Shown piece by piece: positions 11,550 through 24,828 of a stretch of 64,000 bases of DNA (the first letter of the stretch is position 1; each line of letters begins with the position of its first letter). Made by a program: the position numbers and the translations under genes. Origin of the DNA: Enchytraeus crypticus (Eukaryota > Annelida > Clitellata > Enchytraeida > Enchytraeidae); NCBI GenBank assembly GCA_905160935.1, contig CAJHZI010000311.1, forward strand, positions 387,501 to 451,500. The letters are read 5' to 3'. Below the pieces are notes generated by a model, which was not told the origin of the DNA, did not search any database, and saw nothing but the letters and a program-made list of their open reading frames with translations.

Positions 11550-11692
11550 ATGCTAAACTGGCTGGAGCCAGTGGCGATGTCGGTAAGATACTCGACTGCG
11601 GATCAGTAGGTGTGGGGTTCAAATCCTGAGCTCGCCGTCACTGACATCGCTTTCGACTGAGGAAACTGACGTTAACCTTAGCTTTTTAAACA
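11550..11692 (+). mobile_element. SINE-1 copy
   Basis: Near full length: CTGGAGCCAGTGGCGATGTC, a B-box-like GGGGTTCAAATCC, and tail CTGACGTTAACCTTAGC. It directly follows the 14-bp array at 11.2-11.5 kb. Confidence 0.75.
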
Positions 11693-12479
11693 GTAACCTT
11701 TTGCAAATTTGCAAAATACAATAGATCTATCTTTCACTGACTAAACAGTTATACCATTTCTACAATTTGTATTATTTCTAAATACGTTGATTTAACGTCA
11801 AGACGAGAAGCCCGAACTGCTTTTCTTTCAGTTGAGAGTTTGAAGGCTTTAAAAATTGAAGTAAAAAATCTACCATGCCTCTGATAACTTCATTGGCCCA
11901 AGTTCTGTGACAATTTTAATATTTCTACAAATTTTTCTCTAAGATTCGAAGCAGGGTACTAGACTAATTTCCATATTTTTCCAGCACGACCTGGTTGCGG
12001 TGTAGCGTACTAATTTGCATAATTCGGCTGCAGGATATCATCACTGCGCATGCGCGAGTCATCACGTGACAATACGAATCGCTAGATAACGAATGAGAAG
12101 AGAATCTAATTTTGGTCTATTTTGAAATAATTGCCATATTGCGGTAAGGGATTGAACTTCCAACCTTGAGAAGAATTTATAGAGGCAATTTGTTTGAAAA
12201 TAGGACATTGCTATTTTTAAATCAGTTTCAAAATTCCAAACGGTTTTATTTCGAAATAGTCCGTTTTGAGAATATTTCAAGGAATATTCATTATGAATTA
12301 ATTTAAGTGAATCATATTTGGCCAGTAGCAGAGATTATTAGTAGGATAGATACTAATGCCTTAAGAGAACAAACTGTATAATAATCCCTAATGATTTAAC
12401 GCTCGATTCCTCACCTTATGGCGACATTAGCATTATGGCATTGCATCCAGGGAACTATGGGCTGTAATAAATCTGATAT

Positions 12480-12770
12480 GATTATTCAGTTTATACTAAA
12501 CGCTGGAGAGAGTTCGTAGACAGTTGATAAGTGTATTAAAAAATAGGAAGAAGAGTTGAATATGACGTAATCTAGCGGAGAAGGTCTATTAATAGAGGTC
12601 ATAGAAGGTAGAATGGAAAGAAAAAGAGACAGGGTCAGGCCGAGATTAGGTACTATGCTAGATGATTTAAAGATCCACTCATATGTGGACATGAAGAGGA
12701 AAGCGGAAGATAGAGAGTGGAGGGGTTATATACCATGGACCTGCCAGTGGGCTGTGCAGTAAGAGAGAGA
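12480..12770 (+). mobile_element. RTE-like LINE 3' end (family A)
   Basis: The translation holds the end of an RTE-type reverse transcriptase ORF (NRKK, GRMERK, RPRLG, DDLK.HSYV.MKRKAED) in broken frames. It ends ACCATGGACCTGCCAG, then GCAGTAAGAGAGAGA. Confidence 0.75.
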
Positions 12771-12877
12771 CTAAACGCTACTTAGACCTAGTTGACCAAC
12801 AGGATTATCTCATCAAATGTCCCTCTAAACTTTCAAGTGGTATTTAAATTCGAACAGTTGCATGGACACTGGAGGAT

Positions 12878-12911
<34 letters not shown>

Positions 12912-12913
<2 letters not shown>

Positions 12914-13154
12914 GGCCCGATGAATCCCGAAGGAGTTGACTTTATTAATGGCATAGGCAGACTTATTGCAGAGCAAACCGGCGATAAGCGAGAGACATCT
13001 TTTCTTTGGCAAAGGCTTTCCATGACTTTGCAAAGATTTAATGCAGTCTGCTTCAACAATTCTTTTAAGCCGATTGATGACCTCGAGTAGCCGGGCGGCG
13101 ATTCAGCACGTATTGCTTGAATCGTTTTTATCAAACCCCAGGTTCTTTACACCG

Positions 13155-13224
<70 letters not shown>
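12912..13224 (+). mobile_element. third 3' fragment of the retrotransposon with a 66-base A tail
   Basis: About 250 bases look identical to 5908-6157 of copy 1, then an uninterrupted A run (13159-13224). Both flanks are (AAT)n (12878-12911 and 13223-13260). Near-identity and the pure A tail suggest recent insertion. Confidence 0.88.
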
Positions 13225-13226
<2 letters not shown>

Positions 13227-13454
13227 ATAATAATAATAATAGTAAAAATAATAATAATAACATAATTTTTCTAAATGCTTTTCTAAATCATGTTGGTATT
13301 AAGGTATGAATTAGATATTTTAAAGTTTTATGCTGGCAGTAACTTCGCACCGCATGTACCTCTCCGTCTCTGAAGAGTTATTTAGAAATTAAAACTGAAT
13401 ATAGGAAAGAATGTTCAATGTTTGCAATGAAGAGATTATTCAGGAAACTTACGA

Positions 13455-13765
13455 TAGAGAGAGTGAGTGAGTGAGTGAGTGAGAGAGAGAGTGAGTGATT
13501 GAGTGAGTGAGAGAGTGAGTGAGTGATTGAGTGAGTGAGAGAGTGAGTGATTGAGTGAGTGAGTGATTAAGTGAGCGATTGAGTGAGTGATTGAGTGAGT
13601 GATTGAGAGAGTGAGTGAGTGATTGAGTGAGTGAGAGAGTGAGTGAGTGATTGAGTGAGTGAGAGAGTGAGTGAGTGATTGAGTGAGTGAGTGATTGAGT
13701 GAGTGATTGAGTGAGTGAGTGAATGAGTGAGTGAGAGAGAGAAAGAGAGAGAGGAGAGAGAGAGA
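13455..13765 (+). repeat. GAGT/GATT tetranucleotide array
   Basis: About 310 bases of GAGTGAGTGATTGAGT-type repeats ending in (GA)n. Confidence 0.92.
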
Positions 13766-14199
13766 ATAAATGAACAAAAATAAATGAAATAATAATTATG
13801 TAAATACAGAGTCACGAAGCAGGGAGAGAGATATTTCAATTTACAGTAAGTATGATTGAATGAGTAAATAGTAAATAATTTAAATGAGTTGAAATGAAAA
13901 CAATTTTAAATTTAAATGGTGAGATTGATTTTAATACTTTTAAAGGGAAAATTAGACAACTCTTGAAAGGGAGAGAGAGAGAGAGGGAGAGGGAGAGAGA
14001 ATGAGAATTGAAAGTAAGAATGGATAAAAGTTTAGAGAGAATTATGTGGTACATCTAGCTCATGAATAAAACATTTCTCCCACTCTCTGTATTCATCCAT
14101 CCCGTGTCCCACCATGTTTACATCAAACATATCATTTACAGATGAAAACCTCACGATCTCCTCTCAGCGTAACTGAGACGCGTTTCTCCATTTCTCTTC

Positions 14200-14240
14200 T
14201 TATTCCTTTCTCTCTCTCTTTACTCTCTTTCTCTCTCTCG

Positions 14241-14274
<34 letters not shown>

Positions 14275-14340
14275 ATCTCTCTCTCTCTATCTCTCTTTCG
14301 CTTTACTCTCTCTCTCTTTCTCTCTCTCTCTCGCTTACTA
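14200..14340 (+). repeat. (CT)n microsatellite
   Basis: CT-rich with TTCGCTTT breaks. Confidence 0.92.
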
Positions 14341-14399
14341 GGCCTATAAATCTTCTTTACATCTCTGGTTCTCTAATTCCTCAGTCTTTTTCTTATTCT

Positions 14400-15300
14400 T
14401 AGTTCTCTTATAACTGGGATACAGGGAAAGATGATACAATACATTCATCAGTAATTCAATCACTTTATAAATCAATTAATCGAGGAGATCAATCGTTAGC
14501 TCAGTCGATCAATCAGTTAGTAATTGAGTAACTTCCTAGTGTCTCCTTATTTAGCTTTCCAAGTGAATTAATATTTTCAGTTTTGTGCTTTTGCATGTCT
14601 CTGCGTTATTTTAAATTTGATTACAAATAAAATAAAGAATCGGAACTTTCGAAGACAAACGCTTTCTAATCCAAAAACTCTTAACAAACATTTGACAATT
14701 ACTTAAATTTTTAAAGTAATTTATTAATGATTCATTATTGCTAATTTCAAAAATGATAAGAGCGATACCATGTTTTGCCAGAAACTATGAGTTACTGAAG
14801 GCTAATACTGAGCAATATTCCAAACTTTCTATGATATTTCACAAAATCATTGCACAATTATTCCAAATTAAGCCATAAATCTGTGCATTTGCCATCATTG
14901 TTAGACTTTCACAGTTGTGACACACATATTATATATACAGGTCTCACTTACAGATAGAGAGCACCGGTAAATAGATCAAATTATATTTTACATCGTCTCT
15001 TAAATATTTCAGTCGGTAACAACGCGTGGTCGAGATCTTAGCGTGGAATCGAATGGAACAAAGCTCGATGCTAATTTGAAAAATGATAAGAGCGATACCA
15101 TGTTTTACCAGAAATTATGAGTTACTGAAGGCTAACACTGAACAATATTCCAAATGTTCTATAGGGCTTTCTGCGATATGTACATATAGGGCATTTGATT
15201 ACAGATTATCTAGTGTGCAGTGTGTGTCTGTGAATTTGTGAGAATCGACACCAAATATTATTTTATTTGATATTAATATGTTTCAGTATTTAAAGATAAA
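14400..15300. other. AT-rich spacer with a local duplication
   Basis: A block of about 90 bases containing AAAAATGATAAGAGCGATAC and GAGTTACTGAAGGCTAA occurs at about 14750 and again at about 15078, so one is a diverged duplicate. No gene recognised. Confidence 0.5.
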
Positions 15301-15307
15301 ATACTAA

Positions 15308-15522
15308 TGGTAACGTCAGTTTCCTCACTCGAAAGCGATGTCAATGACGGGCGAGCCCATGATTTTAACCCGTTCACTGATGTTTTTCACGCGTTCATTG
15401 ATGTGATTACTTTGTGAAATTTTGTGAAAATAAAACATATTTCTCTCTCTCTCTCAACCTTGCACATACTGATCCGCAGTCGAAAAAGTTACCGACATCG
15501 CCACTGGCTCCAGCCAGCCCAT
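15308..15522 (-). mobile_element. SINE-1 copy with internal insert
   Basis: Both ends match. About 95 bases ending in (CT)n interrupt it at about 15370-15463, a second short mobile or microsatellite insertion. Confidence 0.7.
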
Positions 15523-16398
15523 TTGCTAACCTGGGATAAATATACGTATGCCTCTTAATTATTACTTAATGATTATGCAAAAGGGAAATAGTAAAACCTT
15601 TCAAATTTTTTCATCTAAAATTGCAATTGTATAGGGCCTATATGCAAAGAGTAGGCCTACTACACCACTTCAGAATTTTATAAGTATCAGACAATTGAAG
15701 ACCTGGATGAAGATACAAAAAAATCTATATAAAAATCTATATAATAAATTATAATTACAATGTAAACCTTTTAAATGTTTCCTAAGTGCTTAAAAAGACA
15801 TCGAGATAAATAGATCGAGTTCGACTAAGAGTAAAAATAATTGTCTAGTGTTTTATTTGATCTTCAAATGGCAGTAATGTAGCGCAATGTTTAAAACAAA
15901 AGATCTCTGGGCCTCGATGCTTTATTCTCTGTCAGAGAAGACTAAAGTGCTTCTCCAGTTACCCGGATTACCTCTAACGATGTCTTGAGATGCGCCAGTC
16001 CTTTGATCGTATATCAGAGAGAGATAGGACATTTCCCCGCATTGAGAATGCGGTCGAGAAAGTTCCTTGCAATAAAGTATTCTTCGTGAAACATGAGCGA
16101 ATAATTTAAAGGAATGCGGCAAATAAGGTAATGCTAAGCTTCCTAACATTGTAATTATGTCAAGTTATGATTTAACGTTGATTTTGTCATCATTCATACG
16201 ATACAAAAGCGAGTAGCTGACCGAACTTGATGTTGAACATGCGACTCCGTATCTCTCTCTTCTTGTGCTTTTGATCTTGTGATAAACGGTTCTAGTAATT
16301 CTGTGCTGCGCCAGACCTGCGGCATATCTGAAGGTATAAAACGAATATAAAATTATACATGTATGTGCTGCATAAACATGCGCAGTTCCTGCTTATGC

Positions 16399-16399
16399 A

Positions 16400-16433
<34 letters not shown>

Positions 16434-16560
16434 TATATATATATATATACAGTATATATATATACAGCATATATACAGTATATATATATATATATATATA
16501 CAGTATATATATATACAGCATATAAACAGTATATATATACATGTATATACATATATATTA
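16399..16560 (+). repeat. (TA)n array with ACAG interruptions
   Basis: TA runs punctuated by ACAGTATATA and CAGCATAT at regular spacing. Confidence 0.9.
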
Positions 16561-17039
16561 CATACTATAATATAAACATATTTATTATACATGTATTTTG
16601 AGACTTATTAAATAAGTTGTTCTTTGATTTTGCCTTCAGAATATTAAGAGAGCTTATGACTAAAACAGTAAAATTTACGTTAAACTATAAAAATTTACAA
16701 TTCTAAACGAGAATGTATATTACAAAATTTTATTTATGCAAATTGAAGTTAAATATGATATATTTAACTGCAGAAATGTGATTTTAAACGAACTTTCGCC
16801 AAGACCAAAAATTCCAAAAACCACACCCAGGTAATTTTTACCCTAATCTCTTCTGAGTTCGAATTAATCCTCCTCAGCATCTGTTTAACGATTGAATAAT
16901 GCTCCTATCGGTTTCAACGAATTGAATCTCACGTGAAAGAATTTAATAGGAAATGGAATAGAAGCGAGTCGGACATTACAACGTAAGATTAAGGATTAGC
17001 GATAGAGCCGTGACATGGAGGCTGGAAATAGAAAGATTA

Positions 17040-17260
17040 GAGAGAGAGACAGAGGAAGACAGAGAGAAAGAGAGAAAGAGAGAGAGAGAGAGTGAGAGAG
17101 GGAGTGATAGAAGAAGAGAGTGATAGAGGAGGAGAGTGATAGAGGAAGAGATTGATAGAAGAAGAGAGTGAGAGAAGACAGAGATCGATGAAGAGAAAGA
17201 TAGAGGAAGAGAATGATAGAGGAAGAGAGTGACAGAATAAGAGATTGATAGGGAATGAAA
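17040..17260 (+). repeat. GA-rich repeat
   Basis: (GA)n, then about nine units of AGAGTGATAGAGGAAG. Confidence 0.88.
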
Positions 17261-17634
17261 GATAGAATTTATAAAATGGTCATATTACATATTATGCTAA
17301 TGAGTGATGTATTAAATAAGAACTGCCTACCATCAAGTTGCAAAGCATTAAGTATTTACATAAATGTTTTGATAAATCTTCTCACTTTGTTTGTAATGCA
17401 GGTCATTAGTCTAGCGTGGTCTAATAAAGCAGGACGATCCATTTAATCACTAAATGCCCCTGTTTGATTTCAAATGAGCAAACTATAGGATTTCAAAAGA
17501 ACGCTTTTGAACGTAGGTATTCGGCATCCTTATTAGCTTTATTGATATATAAATCAAAGGAAAACCTAGAATAGATAGAAAGTGCTTTAGAAAATTGCAC
17601 CTGACTATTTCCCTAGGCAATATTCTTCCCTACT

Positions 17635-17636
<2 letters not shown>

Positions 17637-17690
<54 letters not shown>
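17637..17690 (+). repeat. (CT)n microsatellite
   Basis: An almost pure CT run. Confidence 0.95.
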
Positions 17691-17691
<1 letters not shown>

Positions 17692-17769
17692 GCTTCTCTA
17701 GAGCATTGTCAGATAGTAGATCCGAGGCACATATTCTAATTCATTGTCTATTGTTTGGGACGTTAGATG

Positions 17770-17895
17770 ATTTGATAACTAATGTATAATGATATGAAGA
17801 AAAAAGCAGAAGATCGAAATCTGTGGCGGAGTTACATGCCATGGATCTGCTTAGTGTTAGTGCACTGCCATGGATATACATATCATGGCAGTGCA

Positions 17896-17952
<57 letters not shown>

Positions 17953-17953
17953 T
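17770..17953 (+). mobile_element. rearranged family A LINE end with (GA)n tail
   Basis: It carries the GAAGAAAAAAGCAGAAGAT-like terminus, then CTTAGTGTTAGTGCACTGCC and a short palindrome around GCACTGCCATGG, ending in about 50 bases of (GA)n. Confidence 0.6.
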
Positions 17954-17999
17954 GTTATTAGTTTCGTATTCAACTAAACCTTTCAATATGCATCATATA

Positions 18000-18140
18000 T
18001 GGGCTGAGCCGGTGGCTCGTTTGTAAGTTTTTCAACAGAGGAACAGTAGATGCAGGGTTCAAATCCAGTGCTCTTCCCGTCACTGACATGCTATTCGAGC
18101 AGGAAACTAACGTTAGACTTATCTTCTTAGCCTTTGGATC
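18000..18140 (+). mobile_element. diverged SINE-1 copy
   Basis: GCTGAGCCGGTGGCTCG, CAGGGTTCAAATCCAG and CGTCACTGACATG keep the family order with many changes. Confidence 0.6.
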
Positions 18141-19480
18141 TGTACAGCAATGCTCATAATCATATTTCAAAACGACATACATGTGATTCAGCAATCGTAA
18201 TATTTAGTTTATATTAGAATTAAATTTATTTCAATCTAATAATCTTGCAATCATAAACATGATATAGAGAAACAGAAATTGGGTATGAAGACCTGGAAGG
18301 AATGCCATGTAACCCGAACAATTAGAAATTATCTCATAACACTTGAAAACAGTTTAATTATTTAATGATTAATGTGCTGTATTATATTTAAAGCAAATTA
18401 AGAGGTTAAAAGGTTTGATTGTATCACATGGTAAGACAAATATTTGTTATTTATTTGCTATTAGCTTTTTTCTAATTAGTCTAATTTGTTCTTCAATATA
18501 TCTGATTTTAAGGGCTACATCAGTTTCTCCCTACGCAACTTTGCCCTAGATATTGCGAGTTTAATCTTCCATCGATGTGCACTTCTTTGAAAAAAGGTTT
18601 TCCTGCATCATCTAATTTTTAACGGATTTTGATTGATTGCCGGTGAAAGAAAGTAGTGTCAAAGAATTAATTCACAAGGTTGCTGAAAATAAACGAGTGT
18701 CTAGTAAATAATTGAAGATGAAGAAGTTGTGTGAAAAGCCCAGTTTGATATTTCCGTTCCCCACCACTCATCCATCTTTTCATTTCATACATTTATTCTT
18801 CTCGTAATCTTTAGGTTATTTTTAACGATATTTTAGATAAATATTTTCCTCAGGTTGAATAGAAAATAGGTATAACTTTTGCACCTGCGCCAGTTAAATC
18901 TTAGCAACAGTTTTATTTTTCATCTAACATAATTAATTATAACTATTAATGTTGTATTTAATCAAAAGAAGAGTTAATTTATACCAATTCTTTTATAATA
19001 GACAATAAAGATTCGTTAAAACTAGTCCCATTGACTGGTTTTGCAATAAGTAAATGAAGAAGTTTTGAAAGTTCCATCTAGTATTCAATTTTAACAATTA
19101 CACAGAGAATTTTATCAGTATATTTTTACTCCTGGATTAAGTAAACTTTCAAAATGTGTTAACGTCACGTAAATTAACATAAGCAATAACAGTATTGCGT
19201 GAAGTGTATTGTATAAATATGACAAATTAAAAGCATTAATAGATTACTGTTGTTATTTAAAATTGCTTTACTTTTTTAATTGCCGAAATAAAGCCCTTGT
19301 AGTGATGATGATATAAATTTAATTGAGACATGTTAATTTCGTATTTTTTGTAGTATTGCTTGCTTTCGTAGACTTTAATTTATTTGCTATATTTAGAAAC
19401 GATTCTTATTGAACAAATTTCCAAGTCACTGCTTTTTCCATAGTCTCGTCTTCACCTCTTTTCTTTTTTCCATGATCATA
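18140..19480. other. AT-rich spacer, nothing recognised
   Basis: No exon or RNA gene recognised; unique-looking. Confidence 0.5.
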
Positions 19481-19612
19481 TCTGATATTGATGATTTAAA
19501 GACCCGTTCATATGTGGAAATGAAGAGGAAGGCGGAAGACTGAGAATAGTGGAGGCGTTATACCATGGACCTGCCAGTAGGTAGTGCACTAAGAGAGAGA
19601 GAGAGAGATCTG
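19480..19612 (+). mobile_element. short RTE-like LINE 3' end (family A)
   Basis: About 130 bases ending CCATGGACCTGCCAGTAGG, TAGTGCACTAAGAG and (AG)n. Confidence 0.7.
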
Positions 19613-19844
19613 ATATTGACCGGAGGACACACTGGATACACCACCTCCGTCACTACGTAATCCGCTAATCCGTTTTCATTCTCCGATCAGCTTATCTACA
19701 GGATTCGAGATGAGTAGGACACATATCCATCCAAGTGTAGACATCGTGGTGGTTCCAAACCAGGTAGTGACACTCAAAAATACGTTCCCTGACCGCAAGA
19801 GTTTGATTAAACACATGCTGATAACTTAAATGATAAAATCATCA

Positions 19845-20585
19845 AGATGTTTATCTTATCTTATCATCTTATCTTATAAAAATTTTATCTTATCTTATCT
19901 TATCTCATCTCATCTTATCTCATCTTATCTCATCTCATCTCATCTTATCTTATCTTATCTTATCTCATCTCATCTCATCTCATCTTATCTTATCTTATCT
20001 TATCTTATCTTATCTCTTGTTTTGTCTTGTTTTGTCTTGTTTTGTCTTGTCTTATCTTATCTAATATTATATTATATTATATTATCCTATCTTATATTAT
20101 ATTATATTATATTATATTATATTATATTATGTTATCCTATCTTATATTATATTATATTATATTATATTATATTATATTATATTATATTATATTATATTAT
20201 ATTATATTATATTATATTATATTATATTATATTATATTATATATATATATATATATTATATTATGTTATCCTATCTTATATTATATTATATTATATTATA
20301 TTATATTATATTATATTATATTATATTATATTATATTATATTATATTATATTATATTATATTATATTATATTATATTATATTATCTTATCCTATCTTATA
20401 TTATATTATATTATATTATATTATATTATATTATATTATATTATATTATATTATCTTATCCTATCTTATATTATATTATATTATATTATATTATATTATA
20501 TTATATTATATTATATTATATTATATTATATTATATTATATTATCCTATCTTATATTATATTATCCTATCTTATATTATATTATC
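19845..20585 (+). repeat. 740-bp pentanucleotide array
   Basis: (TCTTA/TCTCA)n at the left grading into (TTATA)n, with repeated CCTATCTTATA interruptions. The long open frames (up to 252 codons) are repeat artefacts. Confidence 0.95.
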
Positions 20586-21477
20586 TGATAAAAATCTTCA
20601 GAAGTACATTTTTATCCAGTCAATTTCTTGAGTTGGCGGGGAGGTAAAAATTTCAAGGCCTAAGTGAAATAGGTACGCTGATTAATAGATTGTTATCTGA
20701 CTCGCCGGAATATCATGGAGTCAAAAGTGTTGCTAAAATGATCATCTACATTCGCTAATCTTCAAGGCGAAGGATTAGTGACATATTTAGTTTCATAAAG
20801 GCTTTCGGCAGAAACCTTCAATGAAAGGTGAGGCTAACATGGTCGTCCGATTTCATTGCATTTCCTTGTCTTAAAAAGTGAAATAATCATTGTTTATTGG
20901 TTGCAATGAACATACATAATATGCAATATTTTTAATTGTCTTCCTGGTATAGCCATTTGGTATTAAAACAATATTGAAACTTTTGTTATTGGAATTCTGC
21001 CTTTTTAGAAAGACATTCCTACATATTCATTCTGTATCCACTAAAGTCTACATTTAAGCTTTCCTTTAAATCTTGTATGATGTCTTTGATATGCTTTGAT
21101 ATTTCGGTCTTCAACTGACCGAAAAAGGCCACATTTACATTGCATCGCTTCTCTATATATTTAGTTTTATTTTAGTAATCTTAGTTTAGTTCTATTGTGT
21201 TGCCAAACAACGGATTGATTGAATGAAGGAATCGATTGATTCAGAGTTCTTTAAAATGCACTCGAGATTAAATACGCAATCACCTCGTAGAAATTAGCTA
21301 ATATTCACTGCTATAGGTACCCTAATCACTATTTCAGATTTCAATCATTATGACCCCATTAGCGAAGAAATTTTCCTATTCTATTAGTTTCTCCAGTCAA
21401 AGCTTCCATTTGAGCAACAGTGCCCTCACACAAACGTCAAAGTAAGTACCACCAGCGAAGATGTGAAAGTCGCTTAA

Positions 21478-21705
21478 TCAATCAATCAATTAATAAGGAT
21501 TTAACGTCCGGTTTCTCGCCATATGGCAATGTCAGGGACGTCTCTTACAGACTCTACACAAATAGGCGCCAAAGCACCACACGATGGCAACTGAGTAAGC
21601 AGAGACCACAAGAGAATGCGAGATCAAAACAGTGCAAGTCCAATATCCAAGGCAAGCGGGTCAAAATTTAGACCTATGGCGGAAAGAGATAGGTTTTTAG
21701 CTTGC
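21478..21705 (-). mobile_element. SINE-like repeat with (ATTG)n tail
   Basis: Same family; the plus strand starts AATCAATCAATCAATT and AATGTCAGGGACGTCTCT. The open frame across it is not a gene. Confidence 0.7.
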
Positions 21706-21847
21706 CAAGGAAAGTACCAATACAATTACAAGATCGAAGAACTTGTGGCAGAGAGAAAACACTAGTCAAAAATATCTGAAGTGGGACATAATGTCCCCCA
21801 ACTCAACTCCTAGTGACGCAACCCCCAGTGGCCTAACCTTGAGTCAA

Positions 21848-21884
<37 letters not shown>

Positions 21885-22103
21885 TCATTAGTAAAAACTT
21901 ATTCTCTACATTTGGACGCATTAAAGGATTTAGATGAAACAGCAGAAGGCTTATATCCCGCTCTCGTCCTCGGCTTGATTGGATAACAGATTCGTAATAA
22001 CAAGATAGACGCGTAAAGCTTGACCACGTCCCAAGTCAATTAGATGATTTTATCAAAAAGTTATTTTTACCAGCGACAAAGACTAACGTGCTGACGATGC
22101 AAC

Positions 22104-22124
<21 letters not shown>

Positions 22125-22135
<11 letters not shown>

Positions 22136-22460
22136 TAGTGAATATATACCATATTATATGCATGTTATATGCACACGTTATATATCATACCGCTTACTGG
22201 CAGGTCCATGGTATATAACGCCTCCACTCTTCTTGTCTTCCGCATTCGTCTTCATGTCCACGTATGAGTGGGTCTTTAAGCTATCTAACATTCCTAATCT
22301 CGGCCTGCCTCTGCCTCTACTTCCTTCCATTCTGCCTTCTATGACCTCTTTTAGTAGACTTTCCTTCCTTAGAATGTATCCTATCTAACTCCTTTTTCCT
22401 ATTTCTTAATACATTTATCAGCTGATTTAACTCAACCTATTATGTGCAATTTCGTAATAT
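22125..22460 (-). mobile_element. RTE-like LINE 3' end (family A), reverse orientation
   Basis: (CT)n, then TACTGGCAGGTCCATGGTAT and the reverse complement of the family A coding end as far as the NVLRNRKK codons. Confidence 0.75.
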
Positions 22461-23134
22461 TTTGCTATTAGATTTATGACAAATTTATCCAAAGTATTAG
22501 GTAAAATTAGTTTTATATTCTCCGGAGAATTAGTTTGTGATTATTTGAAATTGAAAGGAGTTGGAGTAAGTGGAAGAGGTCTAGTAATCAGGACTAGTAT
22601 CACTAGACAGATACTAGTGAAGTTGAGCGGTTACGCATTAGTTAATTTTCTAAAGAAAAAATAAGTACTGTCATTATATTTCATGTACCAGTAACTAATA
22701 ATAACAGAGAGAGCGAGAGAGAGAGATATAGAGAGAGAGAGGGGGAGAGAGAGATATGAAAGGAAGAGAATTACTATGCATTGGTCGTGTTGCCATTTCA
22801 ATTGATAACATTGATTTTGTCGTGATGCAATTAAATCATTTTAAACATCAGTATAGCATATCTTATACAATAGTCCCTAATATCAATACGTTGCGTGCTG
22901 GAGTCGAACTGCAGACCGATGAATTGAGAGCCGGATACTCTGTCGTCCAGTGTCGAGCTTTAATTAGAAAGCATTGGAGTGCTCTGAATGGACCGCATTA
23001 TGATGCATATCATTGACTTCCGGTTTGATTATTTTCCGTCAAATTTAAAGTTGATCGCATGTTGCTAGATTGGTCATCGTAATTTAATTGTATGGCTGGC
23101 ATGTACTTCAGTAGTAAAGTTCAGTATCTACATA

Positions 23135-23225
23135 AATATTCTCAGATAGCCTTCTCAGATAGTATTCTAATATAGTATGCTCTGATAGTATTCTTAGATA
23201 GTATTCTCCTGTGCATTCAGATATT
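23135..23225 (+). repeat. 16-bp tandem repeat
   Basis: Several units of AGATAGTATTCTCAG type. Confidence 0.7.
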
Positions 23226-23414
23226 ATCCATAGTCCATATTCTTAGAATAGATAGACCTATGTTTGATTTCAGCTCTGCTTTTATAGTGTCTCAGATAAT
23301 TGTCAGAGAGGACAAATGAATTTAATATCATATTTGCTCTAAAGTTTGCTATTTCACGAATTTTTGGTAGTAGATAGTCTGTAGATTATCTGATTAAATA
23401 TTAATTAATCCATC

Positions 23415-23605
23415 TAACTTAGGAAGGCAACGGGAAACCACCTCAGACGCCATACTTTTCCCAAGCTACAGGCTACATAAGGTATGGATAAAGCATAGAT
23501 TTTGTGAAGGGATTAACTTGTTGATCAAAGGAGTGCTCTTATGGACCTAGAAAGTAGACTTTGAGTATGATTATGTACCATGAATCTGCCACTTGGCAGT
23601 GCAGT

Positions 23606-23639
<34 letters not shown>

Positions 23640-23640
23640 T
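23415..23640 (+). mobile_element. family B LINE 3' end with (GA)n tail
   Basis: GGAAGGCAACGGGAAACCAC, the GGAGTGCTC segment and terminus CTGCCACTTGGCAGTGCAGT, then (GA)n. Confidence 0.7.
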
Positions 23641-24779
23641 GCAGAATTTGTGCATGCCTTGAACATATAGACGACGATTGGGCAGCAAATCAATTACTAC
23701 AATTTTCATACAAAATCAATCAATAAACTGAACGAATAATCAATTATTCATTCACTTACATGCATATTCAAGAAGTTAAGTCCGTTAATAAATTGAATGC
23801 TTTTGCATATTTTATTGTTAGTTCTAGAAAGAAATGAGCATGTCTTTCTGACGCTGCCCAGACGTGAATAATATTTCGATGATAACAAGTAAATATAACT
23901 AAGTTAAATTTCATAAAATTATTTCTTGACATATTCTCGTGTTCCATAACTTTAATTTTAGAGAGGGAGGTTGCGATGTGCTCTAGTGTAACGTATTTCA
24001 GAAAGTGCGACTGACTGTTCAATATATTGATTGATCGCTTCGATTTTTTCCTATTTTCTTCAGCATCTTCGATACCTATTGATTGAGTTGATTGATTACT
24101 TGTTGAATACGATTTAGTGCAGATCCCTGGTATTCACTTTGTCCACTCAGCCTCTCTCTCGCACTGAAGTGAGCAGAAAGATTCTTCATGTAGTTTCCAA
24201 TCTTCGTTACATAGTCTCACCTTAAAAACAGATTTTGCAATGGAGTTGAAGCAGTTTAATATAACAATATAACAACAACAATATCGACGCCAATGGGAGT
24301 GCTACTGTCACCAATGGTAATTGCGAAGCACTAAGTAACTGTAGCCAAACTGAGGAGCAAGAAAGTGTCCAAGATGTTGCGTCTCTAATATAAGTTAAAA
24401 TATAGTTTTTATATAACAAAAAGTATAAGTACATTTTTACGTGTAAGACACACAATTTGATGTACTGTACATGTATATAAAAAATATACAATATATATTT
24501 TTTATATACATGTACAGTACATCAAATTGTGTATTTTACATGCAAGTCATATTATGTATAGTTTATATTTTTATTTCATACATGTAGGCCTATATATGTA
24601 TCATATTTTTGAAAGTATATTGTATTTTTGAATGTATTTTGTATATTTATGTTTATTTTGGTAATTGTTTATTGCATATTTATTTCAGTATATTGTAAAT
24701 TTATTTAATTATATTGTATATTGTACTTTTAATTGTATATTTTTACGTGTAAATCATATCATGCCGTATCATTATATGC

Positions 24780-24787
24780 AGTATATA

Positions 24788-24828
<41 letters not shown>

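Noticed and set aside
11170..11629. Three overlapping frames of 128-141 codons (LMPSCSCLL type)
   Set aside because: 14-bp tandem repeat; every plus frame is open, with no gene-like composition outside it.
13436..13839. Minus frames rich in HSLTHSLT
   Set aside because: Tetranucleotide repeat translation.
19830..20647. Open frames of 122-252 codons rich in Ile, Leu, Tyr
   Set aside because: They lie wholly in the TTATA/TCTTA array; all frames are open because the repeat lacks stops.
21420..21671. 83-codon plus frame with basic composition
   Set aside because: It lies in a copy of the (ATTG)n-tailed dispersed repeat, also present at 34.8 kb with the frame broken.
22890..22985. Minus-strand tRNA-like sequence with a TTCGACTCC T-arm
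   Set aside because: Acceptor arms do not pair and no anticodon stem forms; at best a decayed SINE head.
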